Source of the DNA: Flavobacterium sp. BFFFF2
GTDB taxonomy: Bacteria > Bacteroidota > Bacteroidia > Flavobacteriales > Flavobacteriaceae
DNA length: 41,591 bases
Direction: 5' to 3'
NCBI GenBank assembly: GCA_002256385.1
Contig: NKJD01000029.1
Location: 1 to 41,591, forward strand
Numbering within the stretch: position 1 is the first letter of the stretch; each line of letters begins with the position of its first letter. A model generated the notes under the pieces. It searched no databases. It saw nothing but the letters and a program-made list of their open reading frames with translations, and was not told the DNA's origin. Of this stretch, positions 34,851-41,591 are shown piece by piece. A program made the translations under genes and the position numbers.

Positions 34851-36137
34851 CTATATCTTCACAAACTTTACCACGTCTACTGTTCCGTCCAGCAGTACCG
34901 TTTTTGCGACATAGAGGCCGGCGGCTAGGTCGTTTGTTTGAATAGTGATGCGGGTGCTATTTGGTTGCAGTTGCATGACTTCTTGGCCTACTGCGTTATA
35001 AATTGTTATTTGATGCAGCTCGCTTGTTGATTCAATGGTTAATTGATTGGTTGTTGGGTTTGGATATAGTTTTACGTTCGACCGATTAAATGTCGGCGCA
35101 GACAAGGCATCTGCAAAAGTGATGTCGTCAAAATAATAGGTCGAATTGACACTGCCGTCGCCTTGGGTGCCAAAGTCAAAGAAGAACACGATTTTATTGT
35201 CATTGTTGTTAACGGGCGGAAATAAGGTGGGCGAATTGTAGTCAAAAAGCAGTTCTTCCCACACATTGGCAGTGGTAATGGTGGCTTCGGTTTCAAAGGC
35301 GCCGTTGTCAAAATCGACGGGGCTTCCTTCAAATTTTAAGAGTAATTTTTTACCGGCCACAGGCGACCACACTTTGACTTTCACGACTTTGGTGGTCGAC
35401 GAAAAATCAATGGGGCCCGCCATTTGTAAGACACTGCCGCCATAGACTTCGCCTGGGTTTTTAACCAATTTCACGACAGTGGCACTGGTGTTGATTCCTG
35501 ACGGGTCTGGGTTGGGCACCACGGATGCTTCGCCCCCCGCAAAATTCAAAAATGGGTAGGACACGGTCGTAGACTCAAAATCGAGGGGAAGTACAGGCAA
35601 AATAATGATGGGCGTGCTACTCGTTGATTGCGACACATCATCAAATAAATAGGTGGAATTGGCGCTGCCATCGCCTTGGGTGCCAAAGTCAAACATGAAC
35701 ACAATTTGATTGTTGACATTGTTTACGACATCGTTGGCAAAATCAAAGCTGAGTTCTTCCCATACATTGGCTGCGCTGATGGGTGCCGACAATTTTTCAA
35801 AGGATTGCCCAGCCCCTTCAAATTTCAACAACAGTTTTCGTCCAGCCACCGGCGACCATACCTTGACTTTAAAGAGCCGTTGCGTGCTGAAATCAATCGG
35901 ATTGGCCATAGTAATTTTACTTCCTGCCCACACGGCGCCAGGCCCTTTCACCATTTGCATAACGGTGGCACTGGGGTTGATGCCACCCATTTGTGGATTG
36001 GCAATTTTAGTGGCCACGCCGCCATCAAAGTCGGTAAAAGGATAAGGCAGGGTGGTCGATTCAAAATCTAGGGGAAGACTTTGTGAAAAGCCGATTGAAA
36101 TTGAAAGGAAAAAAATGAGGGAGTAAATAAGCTTCAT
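34851..36137 (-). CDS. T9SS-sorted protein with a duplicated CBM-like domain, 428 aa
   Basis: The signal peptide is SLIFFLSISIGFSQS. Two copies of a ~155-residue domain follow (residues 20-175 and 183-345), each starting LPLDFESTT and containing SPVAG-KLLLKFEG, WEEL-FD and FDFGTQGDGS-NSTY-FDD. I recognise this as the beta-sandwich module found in Bacteroidota laminarinase-type glycosidases and many surface proteins, with a probable carbohydrate-binding role; no catalytic domain is present. The last 75 residues are a type A T9SS sorting domain (LYPNPTTNQL, ITIYNAVGQEV, DLAAGLYVAK). Surface or secreted. Confidence 0.85.
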   Translation of the reverse strand: MKLIYSLIFFLSISIGFSQSLPLDFESTTLPYPFTDFDGGVATKIANPQMGGINPSATVMQMVKGPGAVWAGSKITMANPIDFSTQRLFKVKVWSPVAGRKLLLKFEGAGQSFEKLSAPISAANVWEELSFDFANDVVNNVNNQIVFMFDFGTQGDGSANSTYLFDDVSQSTSSTPIIILPVLPLDFESTTVSYPFLNFAGGEASVVPNPDPSGINTSATVVKLVKNPGEVYGGSVLQMAGPIDFSSTTKVVKVKVWSPVAGKKLLLKFEGSPVDFDNGAFETEATITTANVWEELLFDYNSPTLFPPVNNNDNKIVFFFDFGTQGDGSVNSTYYFDDITFADALSAPTFNRSNVKLYPNPTTNQLTIESTSELHQITIYNAVGQEVMQLQPNSTRITIQTNDLAAGLYVAKTVLLDGTVDVVKFVKI

Positions 36138-36162
36138 AGGACCAAATTATTTTTTTGATCGC

Positions 36163-36195
36163 CAAATATACCGATCTACCATGCAATTGGGGCAA
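36163..36195 (-). promoter_or_regulatory. Promoter of the 34851-36137 gene
   Basis: On the minus strand a TTG (36193-36195) and TATATTTG (36163-36170) are separated by 22 bases, close to the Bacteroidota pattern. The -7 box is 26 bases before the start codon. Confidence 0.5.
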
Positions 36196-36230
36196 GGGTG
36201 GGTGTATATAAAAACTATACAAGTAGCAGG

Positions 36231-36588
36231 AAACCGTAGGGGCGGGGCTAGCCTCCGCCCTGTTTTTGAACGGAAAATTTGTTTTGAAAGCCATGTAGGG
36301 GCGGGGCTTGCCTCCGCCTTGTTTTTGAACGGAAAATTTGTTTTGAAAACCATGTAGGGGCGGGGCTTGCCTCCGCCTTGTTTTTGAACGGAAAATTTGT
36401 TTTGAAAACCATGTAGGGGCGGGGCTTGCCTCCGCCCTATTTTTGAACGGAAAATTTGTTTTCAAAACCATGTAGGGGCAGGGCTTGCCTCTGCCCTCTT
36501 GTTTAACCAAATATTGATTTTGAAAACCATGTAGGGGCAGGGATTGTGGCTGCCCTGTTGTTCAACCAAATATTGATTATGACAACCA
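36231..36588 (-). repeat. REP tandem array, six ~59-60-bp units
   Basis: Six units start near 36231, 36290, 36350, 36410, 36469 and 36528. Each has, on the + strand, GTAG directly followed by GGGCGGGGCTTGCCTCCGCC or its diverged form GGGCAGGGCTTGCCTCTGCC. The last two units carry the second form, the same as the REPs at 36789 and 37244. The palindrome is followed by a constant ~30-bp spacer. This is the GTAG-plus-hairpin structure of REPs tied to RAYT transposases, and the RAYT gene is 280 bp downstream. Confidence 0.8.
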
Positions 36589-36767
36589 TTTTATATTTTT
36601 TGTTATCGAACGATGGCAAATTATTTTTCAATTTTGATTTGTATTATTTAATGAGCATTGAATATTGGGTGGTGATTGGTAATGACGACAGAGTCATATT
36701 TGCAACCATGTTTGGCCAACTATTTAATTTGACCAAAATGCTGTTGATATGCTGGATGCTGATATTA

Positions 36768-36815
36768 ACAAAATCAGTCCTTGTAACAGGGCAGAGGCAA
36801 GCCCTGCCCCTACAA
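36768..36815. repeat. REP with flank, 48-bp copy upstream of the RAYT
   Basis: These 48 bp are identical to 37223-37270 inside the RAYT gene. The REP itself is GGGCAG ... CTGCCC (36789-36809) with CTAC (GTAG on the minus strand) at 36810-36813. The gap 36138-36870 holds this, the REP array and no gene. Confidence 0.8.
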
Positions 36816-36870
36816 ATTTCAATGATGATTATTTAATAGTTAAAGAACGAATCAATTACAATATTAAAAA

Positions 36871-37482
36871 ATGAACCATTACAACCCACAAAAACACCGC
36901 CGCAGGTCCATTCGATTGCAAGGTTATGATTATTCGCAGTCGGGTTTATATTTTATTACCATTTGTTGCAACAACAGAATTTGTCATTTTGGGCATATCG
37001 AAAACGGGGAAATGGTTTTAAATGAATTTGGCACGATTGTTCATGATGAATGGATCACATTGTCGGATCGATTTGATTGCTTTGAATTGGATGTTTTTCA
37101 AATAATGCCGAATCATATTCACGCAATTATTTCATTGAATCCCTTTATAGGGGCAACCCTGGCGGTTGCCCAAAATATTGTTGTTGGTCCGAAAGATGGT
37201 GGAATTTCAAATAGTGATAATGACAAAATCAGTCCTTGTAACAGGGCAGAGGCAAGCCCTGCCCCTACAACAACCATGTACGACATAGTTTGCGCTTACA
37301 AGTCATTGGTTGCAAATGGTTGTGCAAAAATTTATAATTCTAGGAATGAAATAATGGGCAAATTATGGCAACGCAATTATTACGAACACATTATTAAAAA
37401 CGAAACTTCTTATTATCAGATTTCAAACTATATGATGAACAACCCCGCAAAATGGGCAGAAGATCGGTTTTATGTGGAATGA
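36871..37482 (+). CDS. REP-associated tyrosine transposase (RAYT), 203 aa
   Basis: A Y1-HUH nuclease of the IS200-like RAYT group. The HUH motif is in MPNHIHAIISL (H82, H84); the opening GYDYSQSGLYFITICCNNR (residues 18-36) and the ending GKLWQRNYYEHIIKNE, with YYQISNYMMNNPAKW after it, are typical. Y182 or Y187 are candidate catalytic tyrosines. RAYTs cut REP palindromes at the GTAG-flanked hairpin and are single-copy chromosomal genes. Residues ~91-135 are a low-conservation insert made of two in-frame REP hairpins (GATLAVAQ and CNRAEASPAPT). The frame is intact and all conserved blocks are present. It is flanked by REPs. Confidence 0.9.
   Translation: MNHYNPQKHRRRSIRLQGYDYSQSGLYFITICCNNRICHFGHIENGEMVLNEFGTIVHDEWITLSDRFDCFELDVFQIMPNHIHAIISLNPFIGATLAVAQNIVVGPKDGGISNSDNDKISPCNRAEASPAPTTTMYDIVCAYKSLVANGCAKIYNSRNEIMGKLWQRNYYEHIIKNETSYYQISNYMMNNPAKWAEDRFYVE
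37151..37171 (+). repeat. REP-like hairpin 1 inside the RAYT gene
   Basis: GGGCAACC, CTGGC loop, GGTTGCCC: a perfect 8-bp stem in frame, coding for GATLAVAQ (residues 94-101). It is preceded by ATAG rather than GTAG. It is close to the REP at 395-419. Confidence 0.7.
37223..37270. repeat. REP 2 inside the RAYT gene, exact copy of 36768-36815
   Basis: The hairpin GGGCAG ... CTGCCC (37244-37264) with CTAC at 37265-37268 sits in frame, coding for CNRAEASPAPT (about residues 123-133). Both flanks also match the upstream copy over 48 bp, so they arose by duplication or are kept identical by conversion. Confidence 0.8.
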
Positions 37483-37509
37483 CGGTTAGCTTTTGTATAA
37501 TGCCTTTTT

Positions 37510-37560
37510 CACCTCACCCCCAAACCCCCAAAGACGATTTGGACTTCAATGCTAAGTAAT
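37510..37560. repeat. Short dispersed repeat, copy 2
   Basis: It has the same CACCTCACCCCCAAACCCCC ... CTTCAATGCTAAGTAA pattern as copy 1 at 34736-34795. It lies 96 bases beyond the 3' end of the FG-GAP gene. Confidence 0.55.
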
Positions 37561-37655
37561 TTCAATTTAATTTGACCATTTCCATCCCGATAGCAATCGG
37601 AGCAAAATTTTTAAATTTCCAAATTACCTCATTTCCAAATTCTTTCTCCTGACAC

Positions 37656-40600
37656 CTACTTCTTCACAACCTTCCTCGTCCAAGTACCACCCGCCGCATT
37701 TTGGATAGTCATCAAGTAAATTCCTTGGTTCAAATTTGAGAGGTCAATTTCGGTGGCATCTTTTGAAGAAAGGACCAATTGCCCCAAATGGTTATAGAGG
37801 TCAATGGTTTTGAGGGAAATGCTTGATTCAATATGCAAGAGGCCGTTGGTTGGATTCGGATAGACGGATACTTTGCCTGCTTCAAAATCAGCTACGTTGA
37901 GCGCTTCCACAAATTGGGTGGCGGCTGTATTGGTTACCACCGCTGGGTTGAAATCAAAATAGATGGAAGCCGTTTCGTGGACGATATCGCCCACTGCTGC
38001 GGTGTTTTTTGGTTTGATTTTATAGGCAATAAACCCATGGGAGTTTGGCTCATCGGCTGTGCTGCTTGGCAAATGGATGTTGTTGAAGAAAAATTGGACC
38101 TCACTGCCATTGCGGATGGCCACCCGACCTGCATGGCTTAAGCTTTCCAGTTCCATGGTGGTCCAATCGAGTTTGTCATCTAACGGATTGTCTACCCGCA
38201 CATTCACCGCCTCGGCGGTTCCGGTGTTTTGAAAGCGGATCAGATAGTGCAGATAGTTATCGGCATCTTGAATCAATACTTGGTCGCCTTCGAGGCAGGT
38301 GATGTCATTCGGATCTAAAGCACCCACTGCAAACTGCCGGAAGTGATACGCATTGTTATCGGGGGTGATGTCGTTTGCCGCCGGAAAAATGCTGACGGCG
38401 TTCATCACTTCATCGCCAATGTTTGTGGTGGGCGGGGCAAAAACAGTAAAATGGACATCGATGATTTTGGTTTCAAACGGATTTAAATTGGCAAAATCAA
38501 AGGTGAGCGTGTTGGCTGTTTGTGTGCTAATGGTGGGGGTGGCGCTGACAAATTGGAGTTTGGCATTGTCAAACGTAAAAGTCACCGCACCGCTTAATTG
38601 GGTGGTGCCCCTATTTTTATACACAATTCGATAGCCTGTCAGGAAGCCTGGTCTTAATCGCTTGGTTGGGTAATAGGTCACTGACAAGTCATTGATGGAG
38701 GCCACGGGTGCAATGCAAAAATTGACACTGTCACTATTGCCCAAACCGGTAAAAGTAGATACATAACTGCTTGGATTGGCATTATAATGCGTCGGCAGTT
38801 GCGAGGTGACTCGGGTCGTTACGCTACCCGCCTCGGTGGTATAAATTTGATACTGTCCGTTTTCTTGCGAGAAGGTGGCATTGGTGCTGTTGCTTCCGGT
38901 AGATACCAGCAATAAACCACTAAGTAAGGCATCGGTATCGGTACAGCCATCGCCCAATAAGTCGAATCGGACGGTGCCGCTGATGCTGTTGGAAGTGGGA
39001 ATACCTCGGTTTTTATGCCATGAAATTTTATTGTCAATGTTCGAGATCGAAACAATATCGACTGTGTTGTTGTTGTCAATGTCGGCTGCAACAATATGAA
39101 ACGGGCTGTTCGACGTTTGGGAAACAATTTGTTGGGTGTTGGCAAAGGCGCCATGGCCATCGGTGTTTTCGTACCAAGCAATCACGCCGCCATTCCCTTG
39201 GGCAGACGATGCAATATCTATATCGCCATCGGCATCAAAATCGGCGACAATCAGGCTTTTCGGTGTAGCCACCAAGGTGCTAATGATTTGAATGGAACCA
39301 AAGGTGCCCAATCCATTGGTGTTTTTGGACCAACCCAAAAAGGTGCTGGAGGAGGTTTGTCCGATGGTCCCCATATAAATGAGGTCTTTGTCGCCGTCGC
39401 CATCGAGGTCAGCAATTTTGGTGGATACGGCGTGGTAATTATTGGTTTCAACCAAGAGTCGGTTGCCAAAAGTGCCTTGGCCATTGGTATTTAAGTAGCG
39501 CATCATTCCGTAGCTGCCTGCCACCGCAATATCCATGTCGCCATCGCCATCCAAATCGGCGAAGTCCATGTCAAACATGGTGAAATTGCTAATGTTGTCA
39601 ATGGTTTGTTGGGGGCCGAAGTTTCCGAGCCCATCTAGGTTTTTATACCACGCAATGCGGGTGGTTCCCAATGCAAAGATGTCTTTGTCCCCATCATTGT
39701 CAATGTCGGCAAGGTACACCCTCGATGCATTATACAGGTTGTTGTCAATGGTTTGCGCGGCAGCAAAGTTGCCCAAGCCGTCGGTATTTTTAAACAAAAG
39801 CACCGAATTACTTAAATAGGACGTAGCCAAAATATCTTTAAATCCATCGCCATTGACATCGCCAACAATCAGCGAGGTGGCGCCGTCTAAGGCTGTGGAA
39901 ATGATGGTTTGCGTGTTGTAAAAATTGCCTTGCCCATCTAGGTTTTTAAACCATGAAATTTTATCATCGGCATACGAAGCCGCAATAATGTCTTTGTCGC
40001 CATCGCCATCGATGTCTTCCGCCGCCACAATGCGCCCGCCTTCGATGTGTTTGCTCAGGTTGTCGGCTGTGAAATTCCCATTGCCCGTATTAATATACAA
40101 GGTTACATTGTTGTCAATATTGGTCGCAGCCAGAAAATCAAAGTCGCCGTCGGCATCCATGTCGGAAAAATGAATTTCCCTGATGTCGCCCGAGTGGGTG
40201 GCAATGAATTTTTCCGCGCTAAAAGTACCCGCGCCATCTAGATTTTCGAACCAACCGATTGTTTTATTGGTATTGGACCCATACACCACATCTTTGTCAC
40301 CATCGCCATCTACATCGGCAACAGTCATTGCACCTGGCGCAGCTGCGGTGGTGGACAAAACAATTTCTGAACCAAAAGTGCCATGCCCATCGGTGTTTTT
40401 GTACCAAGCAATTTTATTATCAGAAGCCGAAACCACGTCCATGTCGCCATCGCCATCGATATCAGCTGCATACACCGCCGCAATATTGGTCACCGCATTC
40501 GAAATCAAAATCCGACTGCCCATGGCGCCCGACCCATTGTTCGGATTTCGATACCACACAATACCCTGTGAACCCCCACCTGAGACAGCATAGGCCGACA

Positions 40601-41216
40601 CAATGTCTTTGGCACCATCGCCATCGAGGTCAGCGGGGTAAAAATTCGGAATGGAGGTCACATTCAATTCCACATTGATGGTGGTTCCAAAGGTGCCCAA
40701 GCCATCGGTGTTCTTGCTCCACTTCATTTTTCCATCGTTTGCTGCCGAATAGACCAAATCCAAATCGCCATCGTTGTCCATATCGGCTGCCATTACCTTA
40801 TTCACCAGGGGCATATACACAGACTGTTTCAGTACAAAGGTGCCGTGGCCATCAGTGTTCTGGTACCAAGTTACATTATTGCCCGACAAGGCCGTGGACA
40901 CTGCATCCAAATCGCCATCGGCATCCAAATCAGCCAAGCATACGCCCCAAGGTGCCTGAATGGTCGAGGAAATGGTATGATGCATGACATCAGTTCCTAG
41001 TCCGTTCAAATTCTCAATCCACACCAACCGATTCCCAAAATACGAAGACGTCAAAATATCTTTGTCGCCATCGCCATCGATATCCCCGGCTGCCACCCCC
41101 ATGGGCGATTGCACAAAACGCGAATTGTCGATCACCACCTTTTCGTTAAACACCAATTGCGCGTGTGTCAAACAAGTAGAAAGGAGCAGGGTTAAAAAGG
41201 GAATGGTTGATTTCAT
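37656..41216 (-). CDS. T9SS-sorted FG-GAP/VCBS repeat protein, 1186 aa
   Basis: Start ATG 41216 gives the signal peptide MKSTIPFLTLLLSTCLTHAQ; an upstream ATG (41282) would add 22 residues. Residues ~25-738 hold 14 repeats with a DxDxDGDxD calcium-binding loop (VAAGDIDGDGDKDI, LADLDADGDLDA and so on), which would build two seven-bladed beta-propellers. Then come an SdrD-B-like Cna-type domain (~740-810), a CARDB/DUF11-like beta-domain, a module like DUF7619 (~967-1103: DPNDITCLEGDQ, IRFQNTGTAEAVNVRVDNPL, IYFDFNPAVVTN) and a type A sorting domain (VYPNPTNG, DLYNHLGQLV, DLSNLNQGIYLM). A secreted or surface protein; ligand unknown. Confidence 0.88.
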   Translation of the reverse strand: MKSTIPFLTLLLSTCLTHAQLVFNEKVVIDNSRFVQSPMGVAAGDIDGDGDKDILTSSYFGNRLVWIENLNGLGTDVMHHTISSTIQAPWGVCLADLDADGDLDAVSTALSGNNVTWYQNTDGHGTFVLKQSVYMPLVNKVMAADMDNDGDLDLVYSAANDGKMKWSKNTDGLGTFGTTINVELNVTSIPNFYPADLDGDGAKDIVSAYAVSGGGSQGIVWYRNPNNGSGAMGSRILISNAVTNIAAVYAADIDGDGDMDVVSASDNKIAWYKNTDGHGTFGSEIVLSTTAAAPGAMTVADVDGDGDKDVVYGSNTNKTIGWFENLDGAGTFSAEKFIATHSGDIREIHFSDMDADGDFDFLAATNIDNNVTLYINTGNGNFTADNLSKHIEGGRIVAAEDIDGDGDKDIIAASYADDKISWFKNLDGQGNFYNTQTIISTALDGATSLIVGDVNGDGFKDILATSYLSNSVLLFKNTDGLGNFAAAQTIDNNLYNASRVYLADIDNDGDKDIFALGTTRIAWYKNLDGLGNFGPQQTIDNISNFTMFDMDFADLDGDGDMDIAVAGSYGMMRYLNTNGQGTFGNRLLVETNNYHAVSTKIADLDGDGDKDLIYMGTIGQTSSSTFLGWSKNTNGLGTFGSIQIISTLVATPKSLIVADFDADGDIDIASSAQGNGGVIAWYENTDGHGAFANTQQIVSQTSNSPFHIVAADIDNNNTVDIVSISNIDNKISWHKNRGIPTSNSISGTVRFDLLGDGCTDTDALLSGLLLVSTGSNSTNATFSQENGQYQIYTTEAGSVTTRVTSQLPTHYNANPSSYVSTFTGLGNSDSVNFCIAPVASINDLSVTYYPTKRLRPGFLTGYRIVYKNRGTTQLSGAVTFTFDNAKLQFVSATPTISTQTANTLTFDFANLNPFETKIIDVHFTVFAPPTTNIGDEVMNAVSIFPAANDITPDNNAYHFRQFAVGALDPNDITCLEGDQVLIQDADNYLHYLIRFQNTGTAEAVNVRVDNPLDDKLDWTTMELESLSHAGRVAIRNGSEVQFFFNNIHLPSSTADEPNSHGFIAYKIKPKNTAAVGDIVHETASIYFDFNPAVVTNTAATQFVEALNVADFEAGKVSVYPNPTNGLLHIESSISLKTIDLYNHLGQLVLSSKDATEIDLSNLNQGIYLMTIQNAAGGTWTRKVVKK

Positions 41217-41467
41217 GGGGGGTGGGGTTGGTGATGGGCAAAAATAATCAAATAATGGGTAGGGGCGACGCTTGGTTTTCATAAGAAGTTCCGATTATAA
41301 AATGACAACTTACTGTTAAAACAACATTGTTCATTTTCTTTGCTGACCCAACATTGAAATTTTGAATTTTGAATTTTGAATGATTTAATCCAGCAATTGC
41401 AAAGCTTCGCAGAACAGTTAACTTTGATTGAAATTAAAGATATAACTATTCTTCATTCTGCTAATTA

Positions 41468-41483
41468 GGGTCTGCTGAAAAAC
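41468..41483. mobile_element. Putative insertion-sequence end
   Basis: GGGTCTGCTGAAAAAC, right after an AT-rich stretch and immediately 3' of a partial coding frame running in from the right edge, looks like a terminal inverted repeat of an insertion sequence. The second end and target duplication lie outside the window. Confidence 0.4.
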
Positions 41484-41591
41484 TCAAGCAACATTTAATT
41501 GATTGATGAATGCTTCTTTGCTGAGATATTTTCCGCTGTTTAGTTCTAGGTTAGCTTTTATAAAAACTGATTTTAGTTGTTTGATCATAAA
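41484..41591 (-). CDS. Partial coding region, possible transposase C-terminus
   Basis: Read on the minus strand from the right edge: FMIKQLKSVFIKANLELNSG, KYLSKEAFINQLNVA, then TGA (41484-41486). It is cut by the window edge. Ending just inside an IS-like end suggests the 3' end of a transposase gene; no catalytic residue is visible, so the family cannot be named. Confidence 0.4.
   Translation of the reverse strand, partial: FMIKQLKSVFIKANLELNSGKYLSKEAFINQLNVA

Noticed and set aside
36061..36510. Minus-strand 149-codon frame over the REP array
   Set aside because: 60-bp repeats stay open because their length is a multiple of three; the product is only repeated AEASPAPTW units.
36231..36588. 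CRISPR array
   Set aside because: The whole ~60-bp unit is repeated with no variable spacers, and there are GTAG-headed palindromes and a RAYT gene instead of cas genes.
37833..41247. Many + strand open frames opposite the FG-GAP gene
   Set aside because: They mirror the repeated GDGDKD codons on the other strand; the minus-strand gene has signal peptide, domains and sorting tail.

Overview
The window comes from a member of the Bacteroidota. The evidence is an AT-rich genome, several secreted proteins with type IX secretion (T9SS) C-terminal sorting domains (ending near 12061, 34851 and 37656), promoter-like boxes of the Bacteroidota TAnnTTTG type (best at 32853-32882), TonB-type C-terminal domains in short periplasmic proteins, and Bacteroidota-typical families (DUF4184, GlyGly-like CBM duplications, REP-associated transposase). 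I cannot name a genus.

Region 1 (1-8160) looks like a gene-cassette array. Six unrelated single-gene units (HEPN-like, DUF2971, DMP19+MORN, DMP19, HEPN-like, TPR-like), all on the + strand, alternate with two kinds of repeated intergenic element. The first kind is a long imperfect palindrome (2191-2328, 5018-5152, 5791-5930, decayed 7471-7625) whose outer ends resemble integron attC core sites. The second is a ~110-270 bp element (581-696, 3354-3620, 6738-6952) carrying a near-consensus Bacteroidota promoter. No integrase gene is visible, so the best description is a candidate attC cluster lacking an integrase. The HEPN and DMP19 content suggests toxin/defence-like cargo. A small LMW-phosphotyrosine-phosphatase pair closes this part.

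Region 2 (8394-20020) holds a methyltransferase, a large M48 membrane protease, two secreted proteins (one with five exact 44-residue repeats), then a run of small exported proteins. That run contains three TonB-C/plug-like proteins, one of them a pseudogene at 13975-14633, two tightly coupled exported proteins of unknown function, and an L,D-transpeptidase. The run looks like an envelope-related cluster.

Region 3 (20407-29479) is mostly housekeeping/accessory: a lipoprotein, a DUF4184 membrane protein, an AhpD-like protein, a DUF1348/AraC pair, small membrane and lipoproteins, a zeta-toxin-like kinase with a tightly linked small glycine-rich protein, a YdeI/DUF1801 protein and an M1 aminopeptidase. 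The M1 gene meets a convergent gcvT-prc operon (29528-32657, minus strand) at a shared bidirectional terminator.

Region 4 (32853-41591) starts with tRNA-Ser(UGA), with its own promoter and terminator, then a dense cluster of hairpin repeats, and a PemK/MazF-type toxin with an unrecognised 150-aa partner bracketed by related simple repeats. Next come a T9SS protein with a duplicated CBM-like domain, a REP array with its RAYT transposase (which itself carries two REP hairpins in frame), a 1186-aa protein with 14 FG-GAP/VCBS repeats and a T9SS tail, and at the right edge what looks like the end of an insertion sequence.
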